Shown: one piece after another, positions 1-5,210 of the stretch | How positions within the stretch are numbered: position 1 is the stretch's first letter | Layout of the letters: each line of letters opens with the position of its first letter | Assembly: GCA_012271065.1 (NCBI GenBank) | Contig: JAAXHE010000230.1 | Span: 1 to 6,266, forward strand | Length of the DNA stretch: 6,266 nucleotides | Direction of reading: 5' to 3' | Source of the DNA: Candidatus Latescibacterota bacterium | GTDB taxonomy: Bacteria > Latescibacterota > UBA2968 > GCA-2709665 | The notes under the pieces: generated by a model | Told to the model about the DNA's origin: nothing | What the model saw: the letters and a program-made list of their open reading frames with translations, nothing else | Databases searched by the model: none | Made by a program: the position numbers and the translations under genes

Positions 1-43
1 TTGGCTGTGCTAGACCGTCATTTGCCAATCTTGCCTCAATACA

Positions 44-148
44 CGCTGGGCCGGACGTCGGGATAATGACCGGGCGGCGTCCTGCGCCGAAGCCATCCTC
101 GACCGACTCGTACACAACGCCTGTCGCATCAACCGGAAAATAGCTCAA
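44..148 (+). pseudogene. Decayed IS21-family IstB (transposition helper ATPase) C-terminal fragment
   Basis: Reading from 86 in frame gives AEAILDRLVHNACRIN. This closely resembles the conserved C-terminal stretch of IstB-type ATPases of IS21-family elements (typically ADAILDRLVHNAHRI followed by a Lys/Gly/Glu/Ser-rich tail). Upstream in the same frame the expected Trp...Gly-Asp-Pro-Thr context is poorly kept (RWAGRRDNDRAASC). Downstream the match fades after INRK. No ATPase Walker motifs, no IstA and no terminal inverted repeats are visible, so this is a remnant and not an active element. The family assignment rests on about 20 recalled residues and the fragment limits are approximate. The rest of the element could lie left of the window or be gone. 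Confidence 0.55.
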
Positions 149-386
149 CATCGCCTTTGTCGCGCCGGGGCAACCGTCGCGTCGGCTCACCGAATCGATC
201 TCGGCGGCACAATGTCCCGGCTACAGGGACTACCAGGACTTGACACCCGCATTGATTCCGCTCCCGAAAATCGGCAGCGGCAGGTCGGCAGCGGCAAGTC
301 GGCAGGCCGACGTGGGCTAACCTACTATTCTGCCGAAAGGTCTACAATTTGATATTGGTTGCGGGGCTTGCGTTGGTACGGAGCCC
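149..386. other. Non-coding stretch between IS relic and cytochrome gene
   Basis: I see no convincing gene here. The frame of the IstB relic stays open to about 350 but shows no recognisable protein sequence beyond the relic. The only structure found is the tandem repeat at 271-305 and a 5-bp stem (GTCGG 298-302, CCGAC 307-311). A TACAAT hexamer at 343-348 could serve as a -10 box for the cytochrome gene, but no -35 box sits at the right distance, so it is not called as a promoter. Confidence 0.4.
271..305. repeat. Short 14-bp tandem repeat, about 2.5 copies
   Basis: The unit TCGGCAGCGGCAGG (271-284) is followed by TCGGCAGCGGCAAG (285-298), one mismatch apart, and then by a partial copy TCGGCAG (299-305). 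The last copy runs into a small inverted repeat (GTCGG/CCGAC at 298-311). It looks like a slippage-generated repeat in non-coding DNA; no function can be read from it. Confidence 0.7.
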
Positions 387-396
387 GGAGGAGGAA
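387..396 (+). promoter_or_regulatory. Strong Shine-Dalgarno site for the cytochrome gene
   Basis: GGAGGAGGAA contains two overlapping GGAGG cores (387-391 and 390-394). The second ends 7 nt before the GTG at 402, an ideal spacing. It fixes the GTG start at 402, which the ORF alone would leave uncertain. Confidence 0.75.
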
Positions 397-401
397 GCTC
401 G

Positions 402-1601
402 GTGTTGAGGAACGTGTTGGCGGCAACGGCCGTCGCTCTCACAATGGATGTCGTCTCGCAGCCGGGAATCCAGGCCCAGGGGCAGGGCGATCCGACCCCC
501 GAGGAATTGGCGGCATCCGAGGAGGCTCAGCAGCATATCGCAGCGGCGATTGGGGTGCCGGTAGTTCAGTCCCAGACTGACGAGTCCCTGTCGTTGTGGG
601 CGCCCATACCCGAGTGGGCGTATGGCTACGACACTCAGCCTGAGCCAGGCGATCGGCCACCCATTCCGACACCGGGGAACAGGGCACTCCAACCTGGAGA
701 GGATGCAGAAGAGTTAAGCAGGCTGCTTACGCTGGAGGGAAGCAGCGCCACTTACTCCCGCCAGGAGATTCGTCATGCTCAGGATGTGATCGACTGGTTC
801 CCGAGCGACTATCCCCCCATGGCAGACATAATCAAGTACGGACCCGACGCCCTCCAGGGGGGCGCGCCCGATTGGGCCTGCGGTTCCTGCCATCTGCCCA
901 ATGGGAAAGGACGTCCCTCAAACGCACCCGTTGCGGGAAAGCCGGCTGCGTACCTGGTTCAGCAATTGCGTGATATGCGGGATGGTTTGCGTTACAGCGC
1001 CGATCCGAGAAAGCCGAACACGCCAAACATGATCAGGATGGCTCGAGCGATGACCGAGGAAGAGATTCAGGAATCTTCGGAGTTTTGGGCCGCAGTTCCC
1101 TGGACGACGCGCCGGTACCATGTGATGGAAGCAGATCTGATTCCGGAAATGTATCTGAATCCGGACAACAATATGTTTTTCACGGTGGGGACGGAGCCGA
1201 CAGAGCCTCTTGCAGGGCGAATTATTGAGACCCCCATCGATACCTATCAGGCGGACTATCTTCGAAATCCGCGCATGGGCTTCAATGTTTACGTGCCCGT
1301 GGGGAGCCTTACCAATGGAGAGGAGCTCGTGACGACTGGCGGTGACGGAAAGACAGTCGCGTGTACTATCTGTCACGGACAGGACCTCATGGGTCTCGCC
1401 GTGATTCCCGGTATCGCCGGCCGCTCGCCCAGCTATCTGATGCGGCAGTTGTACGACTTCAAACAGGGGACCAGGAAGGGCGTTGCCGCACAACTGATGC
1501 AACCGACCATCGCGAACCTCACTCTTGACGACATGACAAATATCGTTGCCTATCTGGCTTCAATCGATCCTTCCACGCTGGCACCGGGAAACTCGCAGTA
1601 G
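402..1601 (+). CDS. Exported dihaem c-type cytochrome (tandem class I domains)
   Basis: A 399-residue periplasmic electron carrier starting at GTG behind a strong ribosome site. Residues 1-25 form a signal peptide (MLRN, then a hydrophobic stretch, probable cleavage after Gln-Ala25). Two covalent haem sites are visible: C160-G-S-C163-H164 and C321-T-I-C324-H325. Each is followed by a region resembling the usual Met sixth ligand: M210 (or M213) eight residues before M217-T218, and M366 eight residues before L373-T374. The C-terminal helix LDDMTNIVAYLASI is typical of class I cytochromes c. The two-domain order recalls cytochrome c4, but about 130 residues precede the first haem and about 150 separate the two sites, far more than in c4 (about 200 residues in total). 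No haem-free enzymatic domain is recognisable in the extension. It converges with the amidohydrolase gene. The electron donor and acceptor are unknown; a role with a periplasmic dehydrogenase is inference. Confidence 0.9.
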   Translation: MLRNVLAATAVALTMDVVSQPGIQAQGQGDPTPEELAASEEAQQHIAAAIGVPVVQSQTDESLSLWAPIPEWAYGYDTQPEPGDRPPIPTPGNRALQPGEDAEELSRLLTLEGSSATYSRQEIRHAQDVIDWFPSDYPPMADIIKYGPDALQGGAPDWACGSCHLPNGKGRPSNAPVAGKPAAYLVQQLRDMRDGLRYSADPRKPNTPNMIRMARAMTEEEIQESSEFWAAVPWTTRRYHVMEADLIPEMYLNPDNNMFFTVGTEPTEPLAGRIIETPIDTYQADYLRNPRMGFNVYVPVGSLTNGEELVTTGGDGKTVACTICHGQDLMGLAVIPGIAGRSPSYLMRQLYDFKQGTRKGVAAQLMQPTIANLTLDDMTNIVAYLASIDPSTLAPGNSQ

Positions 1602-1675
1602 GTTGAGGTTGAAGCTGAAGAACACTGCCACCGACACGTGATCCGCCGGACCACTGAAATCACTCGGACTTCAGA

Positions 1676-1704
1676 CCGAAATCGGCTGCTGGTGCAGTAT
1701 TCGG
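1676..1704. terminator. Imperfect hairpin between convergent genes, weak terminator candidate
   Basis: An outer stem CCGAA (1676-1680) / TTCGG (1700-1704) encloses an inner stem CTGC (1686-1689) / GCAG (1694-1697), with internal mismatches. No T-run follows on either strand. The location in the 104-nt gap between the convergent cytochrome and amidohydrolase genes fits a shared terminator, but the structure is weak and could be chance. Confidence 0.2.
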
Positions 1705-1705
1705 G

Positions 1706-2821
1706 CTAGCTCAGATTATAGATGCGCTCGGCATTGCCGCTGTAGATCAGCCGCTTATCGGCTTCCGGCAGGTCGATGGCATCGAACCACGCCGTATCCC
1801 GGGCATAGTTTCCGAACGGATAGTCGACGGCAAACATGATGTTCTCGGCCCCCAGCACGGAATGACTCAGCATCAGCGCCGGGTCCCACCCCATGCCGCT
1901 AGTCGTGATCAGCATGTTGTCGCGCACGTATTCGCTGGGAGGTCTGCTTATCGTTCGGCCTACGAACCCGGCAGACGTGGTGTCGAGCCGATAGAGCCAG
2001 AACGGCAGGCCCTCACCCATGTGGCCGAGGACGAGCGTCAGGTTCGGGAACTGATCGAATACGCCGGCGCCGATCAATCGCAGCGCGTGGGTCGAAGCTT
2101 CGATGGCGAACCCCCACATGGCGCCGTGCATGTTGTATTCGGAGAATGCCTGGAACATCTGGGGCGCCGGTACCCGCGGGTGCAGGTAGATGGGTAAACT
2201 GCGTGCCTCGCAGACCTCGAAGATCGGCCAGAATCTCGGGTCGTCCAGGTATTCGTCGTGGGTGTGCGAGTTGATCAGGACGCCGGTGAGCCCCAGCGAG
2301 ATGCCGCGCTCGATTTCCAGTCCCGCCGCTTCCGGATCCTGGGGCGCGATCGTTATCATGCCCGCGTAGCGATCCGGGTGAGCGCGCGCAGCCTCGGCCA
2401 TCCGGTCGTTGGAAACCACCGCCAACTCCTTTGCCTCCTCGGTTTCAAAGAGTTGCACGCCGGGTGCCCAATTGCTGAGAAGCACCTTGTCGATACGGCC
2501 ATCGTCCATCGCCCGAAGGCGTTCCTCACCAATGTCCTGAAGCCGCTCGATGATCCGGCCGTTGACGAAACGCGCGTTGTCGGGACTGAAATTTCCCCGA
2601 AAGTTCGGCTCCAGATCCGGATTGGTGTTGATGGCCCTGATCGACGCCTCCATCACTTCCGGCGGGCAGTAAATTTCCTCCACCGCGATGCGCCGGTAAT
2701 CTGGCGCCTGCGCTCTGGCGTCTCGGACAAGGCTCTTGCCTGCCAGAACCGATGCCGAGGACAGCATCGCGGCTTCCTTGATGAATGTTCTTCTTGTTGT
2801 TTCCATTTTCTTGTTCTTCAT
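1706..2821 (-). CDS. Tat-exported amidohydrolase-2 family protein (decarboxylase/hydrolase-like TIM barrel)
   Basis: 371 residues. The N-terminus carries a twin-arginine signal (T9-R10-R11-T12-F13-I14-K15, hydrophobic stretch 17-32, probable cleavage after A37-Q38-A39), so a folded enzyme is sent to the periplasm. The rest matches the amidohydrolase-2 fold of gamma-resorcylate and 2,3-dihydroxybenzoate decarboxylases and ACMSD: I-Y-L-H214-P-R, then H245-A-L-R-L, L-G-H267-M-G-E-G-L-P, T-T-S-G and F-A-V-D333-Y-P-F. H214, H267 and D333 correspond to catalytic or metal-binding residues. The first-strand Glu-x-His of the decarboxylases reads E48-E49-I50 here, so one metal-ligand His is absent; variants of this motif also occur in uncharacterised relatives. 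The substrate cannot be predicted. Met6 (2806) is an alternative start, since neither start has a good ribosome site; the Tat motif survives either way. It is probably translated from the same message as the DUF1428 gene 45 nt upstream. Confidence 0.88.
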   Translation of the reverse strand: MKNKKMETTRRTFIKEAAMLSSASVLAGKSLVRDARAQAPDYRRIAVEEIYCPPEVMEASIRAINTNPDLEPNFRGNFSPDNARFVNGRIIERLQDIGEERLRAMDDGRIDKVLLSNWAPGVQLFETEEAKELAVVSNDRMAEAARAHPDRYAGMITIAPQDPEAAGLEIERGISLGLTGVLINSHTHDEYLDDPRFWPIFEVCEARSLPIYLHPRVPAPQMFQAFSEYNMHGAMWGFAIEASTHALRLIGAGVFDQFPNLTLVLGHMGEGLPFWLYRLDTTSAGFVGRTISRPPSEYVRDNMLITTSGMGWDPALMLSHSVLGAENIMFAVDYPFGNYARDTAWFDAIDLPEADKRLIYSGNAERIYNLS

Positions 2822-2846
2822 GGCTGAGTCTTGTCTTGTGATCTTT

Positions 2847-2859
2847 ATCGGTTTCCGAT
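2847..2859. other. Small intercistronic hairpin
   Basis: ATCGG (2847-2851), TTT, CCGAT (2855-2859) is a perfect 5-bp stem in the 45-nt gap between the DUF1428 and amidohydrolase genes. It is too short and lacks a T-run, so it is unlikely to terminate transcription. It could affect translation or RNA stability, or be chance. Confidence 0.25.
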
Positions 2860-2866
2860 GCAGTCG

Positions 2867-3220
2867 TCAGGCTTGTACGAGCACTTCGAAGCCGCCGAAT
2901 ATCATCCGCTTGGCGTCAAATGGCATCGGGTCCATGTGGGTCGGCATTTCAGGGTCCCTGAAGACGACCTTCATGCCCGCATCGCGCGCCTCCTTCGACG
3001 GCCAGGTAACCCAGGAGAAGACAACCGTTTCATCGGGTTCGCGCAACACTGCGGTGTGCATCGAGTTGAGTTTGCCTTCGGGCACGTCATTTCCCCAGCA
3101 CTCCACGTAGGACAGTGCGCCATGTTTCTTGAATACCCTGGCGCATTGCTCCGCCATTTCGCGGTAGACCTCCTTGTTAGCGGTAGGCACCGCGGTCAAC
3201 AAACCGTCCACATAGGTCAC
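2867..3220 (-). CDS. DUF1428 / YbaA-like protein
   Basis: A 117-residue cytoplasmic protein of unknown function, full length for the family (E. coli YbaA is of the same size). Family hallmarks run through the whole chain: Y3-V-D-G near the start, H33-G-A-L-S-Y-V-E-C41, the acidic-proline D45-V-P-E-G, D63-E-T-V-V-F-S-W70, S75-K-E-A-R-D80, and the C-terminal P100-F-D-A-K-R-M-I-F-G-G-F111. The family has a ferredoxin-like alpha/beta fold resembling small dimeric monooxygenase/ABM-type proteins, but no reaction is established. No signal peptide is seen. The start is GTG at 3220, supported by AGGAGT at 3229-3234. It is the first gene of a likely two-gene unit with the exported amidohydrolase, so the two products would work in different compartments. 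The family call is firm; the function is unknown. Confidence 0.9.
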   Translation of the reverse strand: MTYVDGLLTAVPTANKEVYREMAEQCARVFKKHGALSYVECWGNDVPEGKLNSMHTAVLREPDETVVFSWVTWPSKEARDAGMKVVFRDPEMPTHMDPMPFDAKRMIFGGFEVLVQA

Positions 3221-3228
3221 GTAATTTT

Positions 3229-3234
3229 ACTCCT
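3229..3234 (-). promoter_or_regulatory. Shine-Dalgarno site for the DUF1428 gene
   Basis: On the minus strand this reads AGGAGT, with 8 nt between it and the GTG at 3220. It supports the GTG start over any internal ATG. Confidence 0.65.
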
Positions 3235-3298
3235 GTAGTTTCTGTCAAACTGATGTGAGTGCGGATTCTATCGTACCTGTTGAGTCGATCCATTTACA

Positions 3299-3328
3299 TT
3301 GAGGAGCCAATAAGCATCGGACGATAAT
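3299..3328 (+). promoter_or_regulatory. Candidate sigma-70 promoter of the AbiE cassette
   Basis: TTGAGG (3299-3304, 4/6 to the -35 consensus) and GATAAT (3323-3328, 5/6 to the -10 consensus) are separated by 18 nt. Transcription from here would begin near 3335 and give a leader of about 110 nt that contains the inverted and direct repeats at 3383-3431. It is the best-matching hexamer pair I found in this gap, but it is a by-eye match only. Confidence 0.3.
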
Positions 3329-3382
3329 TAGCAACGCGCTATGTCCGTTAGGGGCGGAGCAGGGAAAAAAGTGGACTTCGTT

Positions 3383-3414
3383 CGCAAATAAAGGGGAACA
3401 ATCAGGTATTTGCG
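3383..3414. promoter_or_regulatory. Perfect 8-bp inverted repeat, possible AbiEi operator
   Basis: CGCAAATA (3383-3390) and its exact reverse complement TATTTGCG (3407-3414) are separated by 16 nt, upstream of the antitoxin gene. AbiEi antitoxins are known to bind inverted repeats in their own promoter and repress the operon, so this is a natural operator candidate. The centre-to-centre distance of the half-sites is 24 bp, a little over two helical turns, which would place them on nearly the same DNA face. Binding here is inferred, not shown. Confidence 0.4.
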
Positions 3415-3431
3415 TTTGTCAGAAATAAAGG
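3386..3431 (+). repeat. 9-bp direct repeat upstream of the antitoxin gene
   Basis: AAATAAAGG occurs at 3386-3394 and again at 3423-3431, a 37-bp period. The first copy overlaps the left arm of the inverted repeat at 3383-3414; the second lies just upstream of the antitoxin start. Together with the inverted repeat it may form a multi-site regulatory region. The second copy, with its AAAGG, is 15 nt upstream of the ATG at 3447, too far to be its ribosome site. Confidence 0.45.
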
Positions 3432-3446
3432 TTATTTTTCTTACAA

Positions 3447-4094
3447 ATGAAAGGCGGGATGAGCTTGCAGATGATGGGTGTGGCCGACAAAATCATGCAT
3501 CGGGTGCGGGCTCGGAGACGCGGAAAATGGGTATGTACGCCGAAGGACTTTCTGGATCTGGGGACCCGCGCATCAGTGGATCAGGCGCTGTCTCGCCTGG
3601 TCCAGAGCGACGATCTTCGGCGAGTCGGGCACGGACTATACGACTGGCCACGAATAAGCAGGATGACAAAGCGGCCGGTTCCGGTGGACCTGGATTCCGT
3701 GGTTTCGGCGCTGGCACGCCGTGACGGTATCCGCATCATGCCTGACGGCATGGCGAGCGCAAATCGTCTGGGCTTGACGAACGCCGTTCCGGGCAAGGCG
3801 AGTTACGTGACGGATGGCGCAAGCCGGACGTTGAGGGTCGGCGGACGCACGATTTATCTGCGTCACGCTGGAGCGAAGGTCATGTGGTGGGCCGGGCGTT
3901 CGGCAGCACCGGTTGTTCAGGCGTTGCGCTGGCTGGGTCCGCAGGCGGCTTGCGACGAATGGGTATCCAGAACACTGAACCGAAAACTTCCCCAGGATGT
4001 CAAGCGCGACCTTGCCCATCATTGGGGCAGCCTGCCGGGATGGGCTGTTCCGATCGTAAAGAATCTGACAGCGTCTCAAGAAACGGCGCAATGA
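3447..4094 (+). CDS. AbiEi-like winged-helix antitoxin / operon repressor (DUF6088-type)
   Basis: 215 residues. Residues about 12-68 form the N-terminal winged-helix domain of AbiEi-type antitoxins: V29-C-T-P-K-D-F-L-D-L-G39 (usually F-x-P-x-D-F-x-x-L-G), R41-A-S-V-D-Q-A-L-S-R-L51, then R58-R-V-G-x-G-L-Y65-D-W-P. The following domain carries the family signature A103-S-A-N-R-L-G-L110, V121-T-D-G-A-S-R127 and L138-R-H-A. Known homologues repress their own operon and neutralise the AbiEii toxin in a type IV system without stable toxin binding. The stop codon overlaps the toxin start (ATGA at 4091-4094). The first ATG has no good ribosome site. ATG at 3459 (Met5) is preceded by AAAGG (3449-3453) at 5 nt and matches the usual length of the N-terminus better, so it may be the true start. 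Confidence 0.88.
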   Translation: MKGGMSLQMMGVADKIMHRVRARRRGKWVCTPKDFLDLGTRASVDQALSRLVQSDDLRRVGHGLYDWPRISRMTKRPVPVDLDSVVSALARRDGIRIMPDGMASANRLGLTNAVPGKASYVTDGASRTLRVGGRTIYLRHAGAKVMWWAGRSAAPVVQALRWLGPQAACDEWVSRTLNRKLPQDVKRDLAHHWGSLPGWAVPIVKNLTASQETAQ

Positions 4095-5125
4095 GAGGGG
4101 ACTTCGCGAAATTCCTGGCGCTGTCGGGCCAGGACAGGCGAGACGTATTCGAGACGGCGGCAGGCCGTTTGGACACCCTGGCAAGCTACGTTGAGAAGGA
4201 CTTTTGGGTCTGTATTGTTCTTGACGCGCTCTTCAACGGACGTCCGGAGGACCAACCGCGCGTGCTGTTCAAGGGCGGGACCTCCCTGTCGAAGGGGTTC
4301 GGGCTCATTCGGCGTTTCTCGGAAGATATCGATGTCGTGGTATCTCGCGAGGACCTGGGTTTTGGGGAAGAGCGTGACCCGACCCGTGCAGAGGGATTGT
4401 CGAACAGAGAGCGAAGAGCGCTTTTCGAGGACCTTCGTTCGGCCTGCAGCGAGTACATCTGCGGTGGACTTGCGGACTCGCTGGGATCGATATTGGGTGA
4501 GCGTGGCCGCGTCGTGCAGGACATCGACGATGAGGGTCAACAGACGCTGTTGATCGAGTATCCAAGCCTCTTCTCCGCAAGCGAGATGGATTACGTTCGG
4601 CCGCGGGTGAAACTCGAGTGCGGCGCACGGTCGGCGCTCGAACCGAGCGCGGTGGTCAGAGTGGGCGCTTACATTCAGGACGAGGTGCCCGAACTCATAT
4701 CCGGGGTCGCCGGCATCCACATGATTGTGCCGGAACGGACGTTTCTGGAGAAGCTGCTCATACTGCACGGCGTCTACTGCGGGTATCGCGACGAGCGTCG
4801 ATTGCCAGCCGACAGACATCGCATCTCTCGTCACTATTACGATGTGGCCATGATGAGCGAGACGGAGGTGGGGATTAATGCAATGGCTGATACCGAGCTT
4901 CTGGAGGATGTACGCCGTCACAACCTGGTGGCGTTTCGCCAAGCGTGGAAGCGGTTCGAAGAGGCGGTACCGGGAACGATCGGAGTGGTTCCGCAGAACG
5001 AACTGGGCACGGCGGTGGAGCGGGACTATCGTGCCATGCGGGACATGATTCTAGGTGAGGTTCCCGAATATGCGTGGATCAAGGACCGACTGAAGCGGCT
5101 GGATGCGCTGGTCAATGACAAATAG
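4091..5125 (+). CDS. AbiEii-like nucleotidyltransferase toxin
   Basis: 344 residues from the ATG at 4091, which overlaps the antitoxin stop by ATGA and implies translational coupling; no strong ribosome site precedes it. The frame is open further upstream (to 3884), but that part lies inside the antitoxin gene. Family marks in order: E35-K-D-F-W39; the DNA-polymerase-beta-like nucleotidyltransferase motif K61-G-G-T-S-L-S-K68 followed by F76-S-E-D79-I-D81, with D79 and D81 as probable metal-binding carboxylates; V173-K-L-E176; E215-R-T-F-L-E-K-L222; and S246-R-H-Y-Y-D251. The family (PF08843) includes AbiEii of Lactococcus and Streptococcus, which stops growth and aborts phage infection; characterised relatives transfer nucleotides, reportedly to RNA targets such as tRNA. 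All key motifs are present, so the toxin looks intact. The actual target and phage range are unknown. Confidence 0.9.
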   Translation: MRGDFAKFLALSGQDRRDVFETAAGRLDTLASYVEKDFWVCIVLDALFNGRPEDQPRVLFKGGTSLSKGFGLIRRFSEDIDVVVSREDLGFGEERDPTRAEGLSNRERRALFEDLRSACSEYICGGLADSLGSILGERGRVVQDIDDEGQQTLLIEYPSLFSASEMDYVRPRVKLECGARSALEPSAVVRVGAYIQDEVPELISGVAGIHMIVPERTFLEKLLILHGVYCGYRDERRLPADRHRISRHYYDVAMMSETEVGINAMADTELLEDVRRHNLVAFRQAWKRFEEAVPGTIGVVPQNELGTAVERDYRAMRDMILGEVPEYAWIKDRLKRLDALVNDK

Positions 5126-5193
5126 AAGCCAATAAACCTCTCGTCGGCTAACCTTCATCCGCGCGTAAATCATCTTTCTGGGACGCCCGGAGG

Positions 5194-5210
5194 TTCGACT
5201 CAGAGTCGAA
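5194..5210. terminator. Perfect 7-bp hairpin between convergent genes
   Basis: TTCGACT (5194-5200), CAG, AGTCGAA (5204-5210) forms a perfect 7-bp stem with a 3-nt loop. It lies in the 74-nt gap where the AbiE toxin gene and the DUF5916 gene converge, and its arm overlaps the DUF5916 stop codon (5200-5202). There is no T-run on either side, so it is not a classic intrinsic terminator. It may act as a weak bidirectional terminator or an RNA 3'-end protector. The structure is certain; its function is not. Confidence 0.4.

Larger units (their letters stand above)
3302..5137. repeat. Short similar segments flanking the AbiE cassette
   Basis: AGGAGCCAATAAGC (3302-3315) and AGAAGCCAATAAAC (5124-5137) match at 12 of 14 positions, with an exact 9-nt core AGCCAATAA (3305-3313 and 5127-5135). 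The right copy begins in the toxin stop codon. The pair brackets the whole two-gene cassette together with its candidate promoter, as an insertion duplication or recombination site would. Chance remains possible at this length. Confidence 0.35.

Noticed and set aside
343..348. TACAAT as a -10 box for the cytochrome gene
   Set aside because: No -35-like hexamer lies 15-19 nt upstream, so the match is too weak to call a promoter.
918..1502. 194-codon minus-strand open frame antisense to the cytochrome gene
   Set aside because: It lies wholly inside the dihaem cytochrome gene, has no recognisable domain, and has shadow-like composition.
2258..2827. 189-codon plus-strand open frame antisense to the amidohydrolase
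   Set aside because: It is opposite a gene with clear catalytic motifs and a Tat signal, and shows no protein-family features of its own.
3265..3270. Minus-strand TAGAAT as a -10 box for the DUF1428/amidohydrolase unit
   Set aside because: Position is plausible (about 45 nt before the start), but no -35 box is found at a suitable distance.
3884..4090. Upstream extension of the toxin frame by 69 codons
   Set aside because: This part lies out of frame inside the antitoxin gene and resembles no AbiEii sequence; the ATGA overlap at 4091 is the standard arrangement for coupled genes.
4076..4942. 288-codon minus-strand open frame antisense to the toxin gene
   Set aside because: It mirrors the strongly supported AbiEii frame, has no recognisable family sequence, and is rich in His, Arg and Cys as expected for a complement of GC-rich coding DNA.
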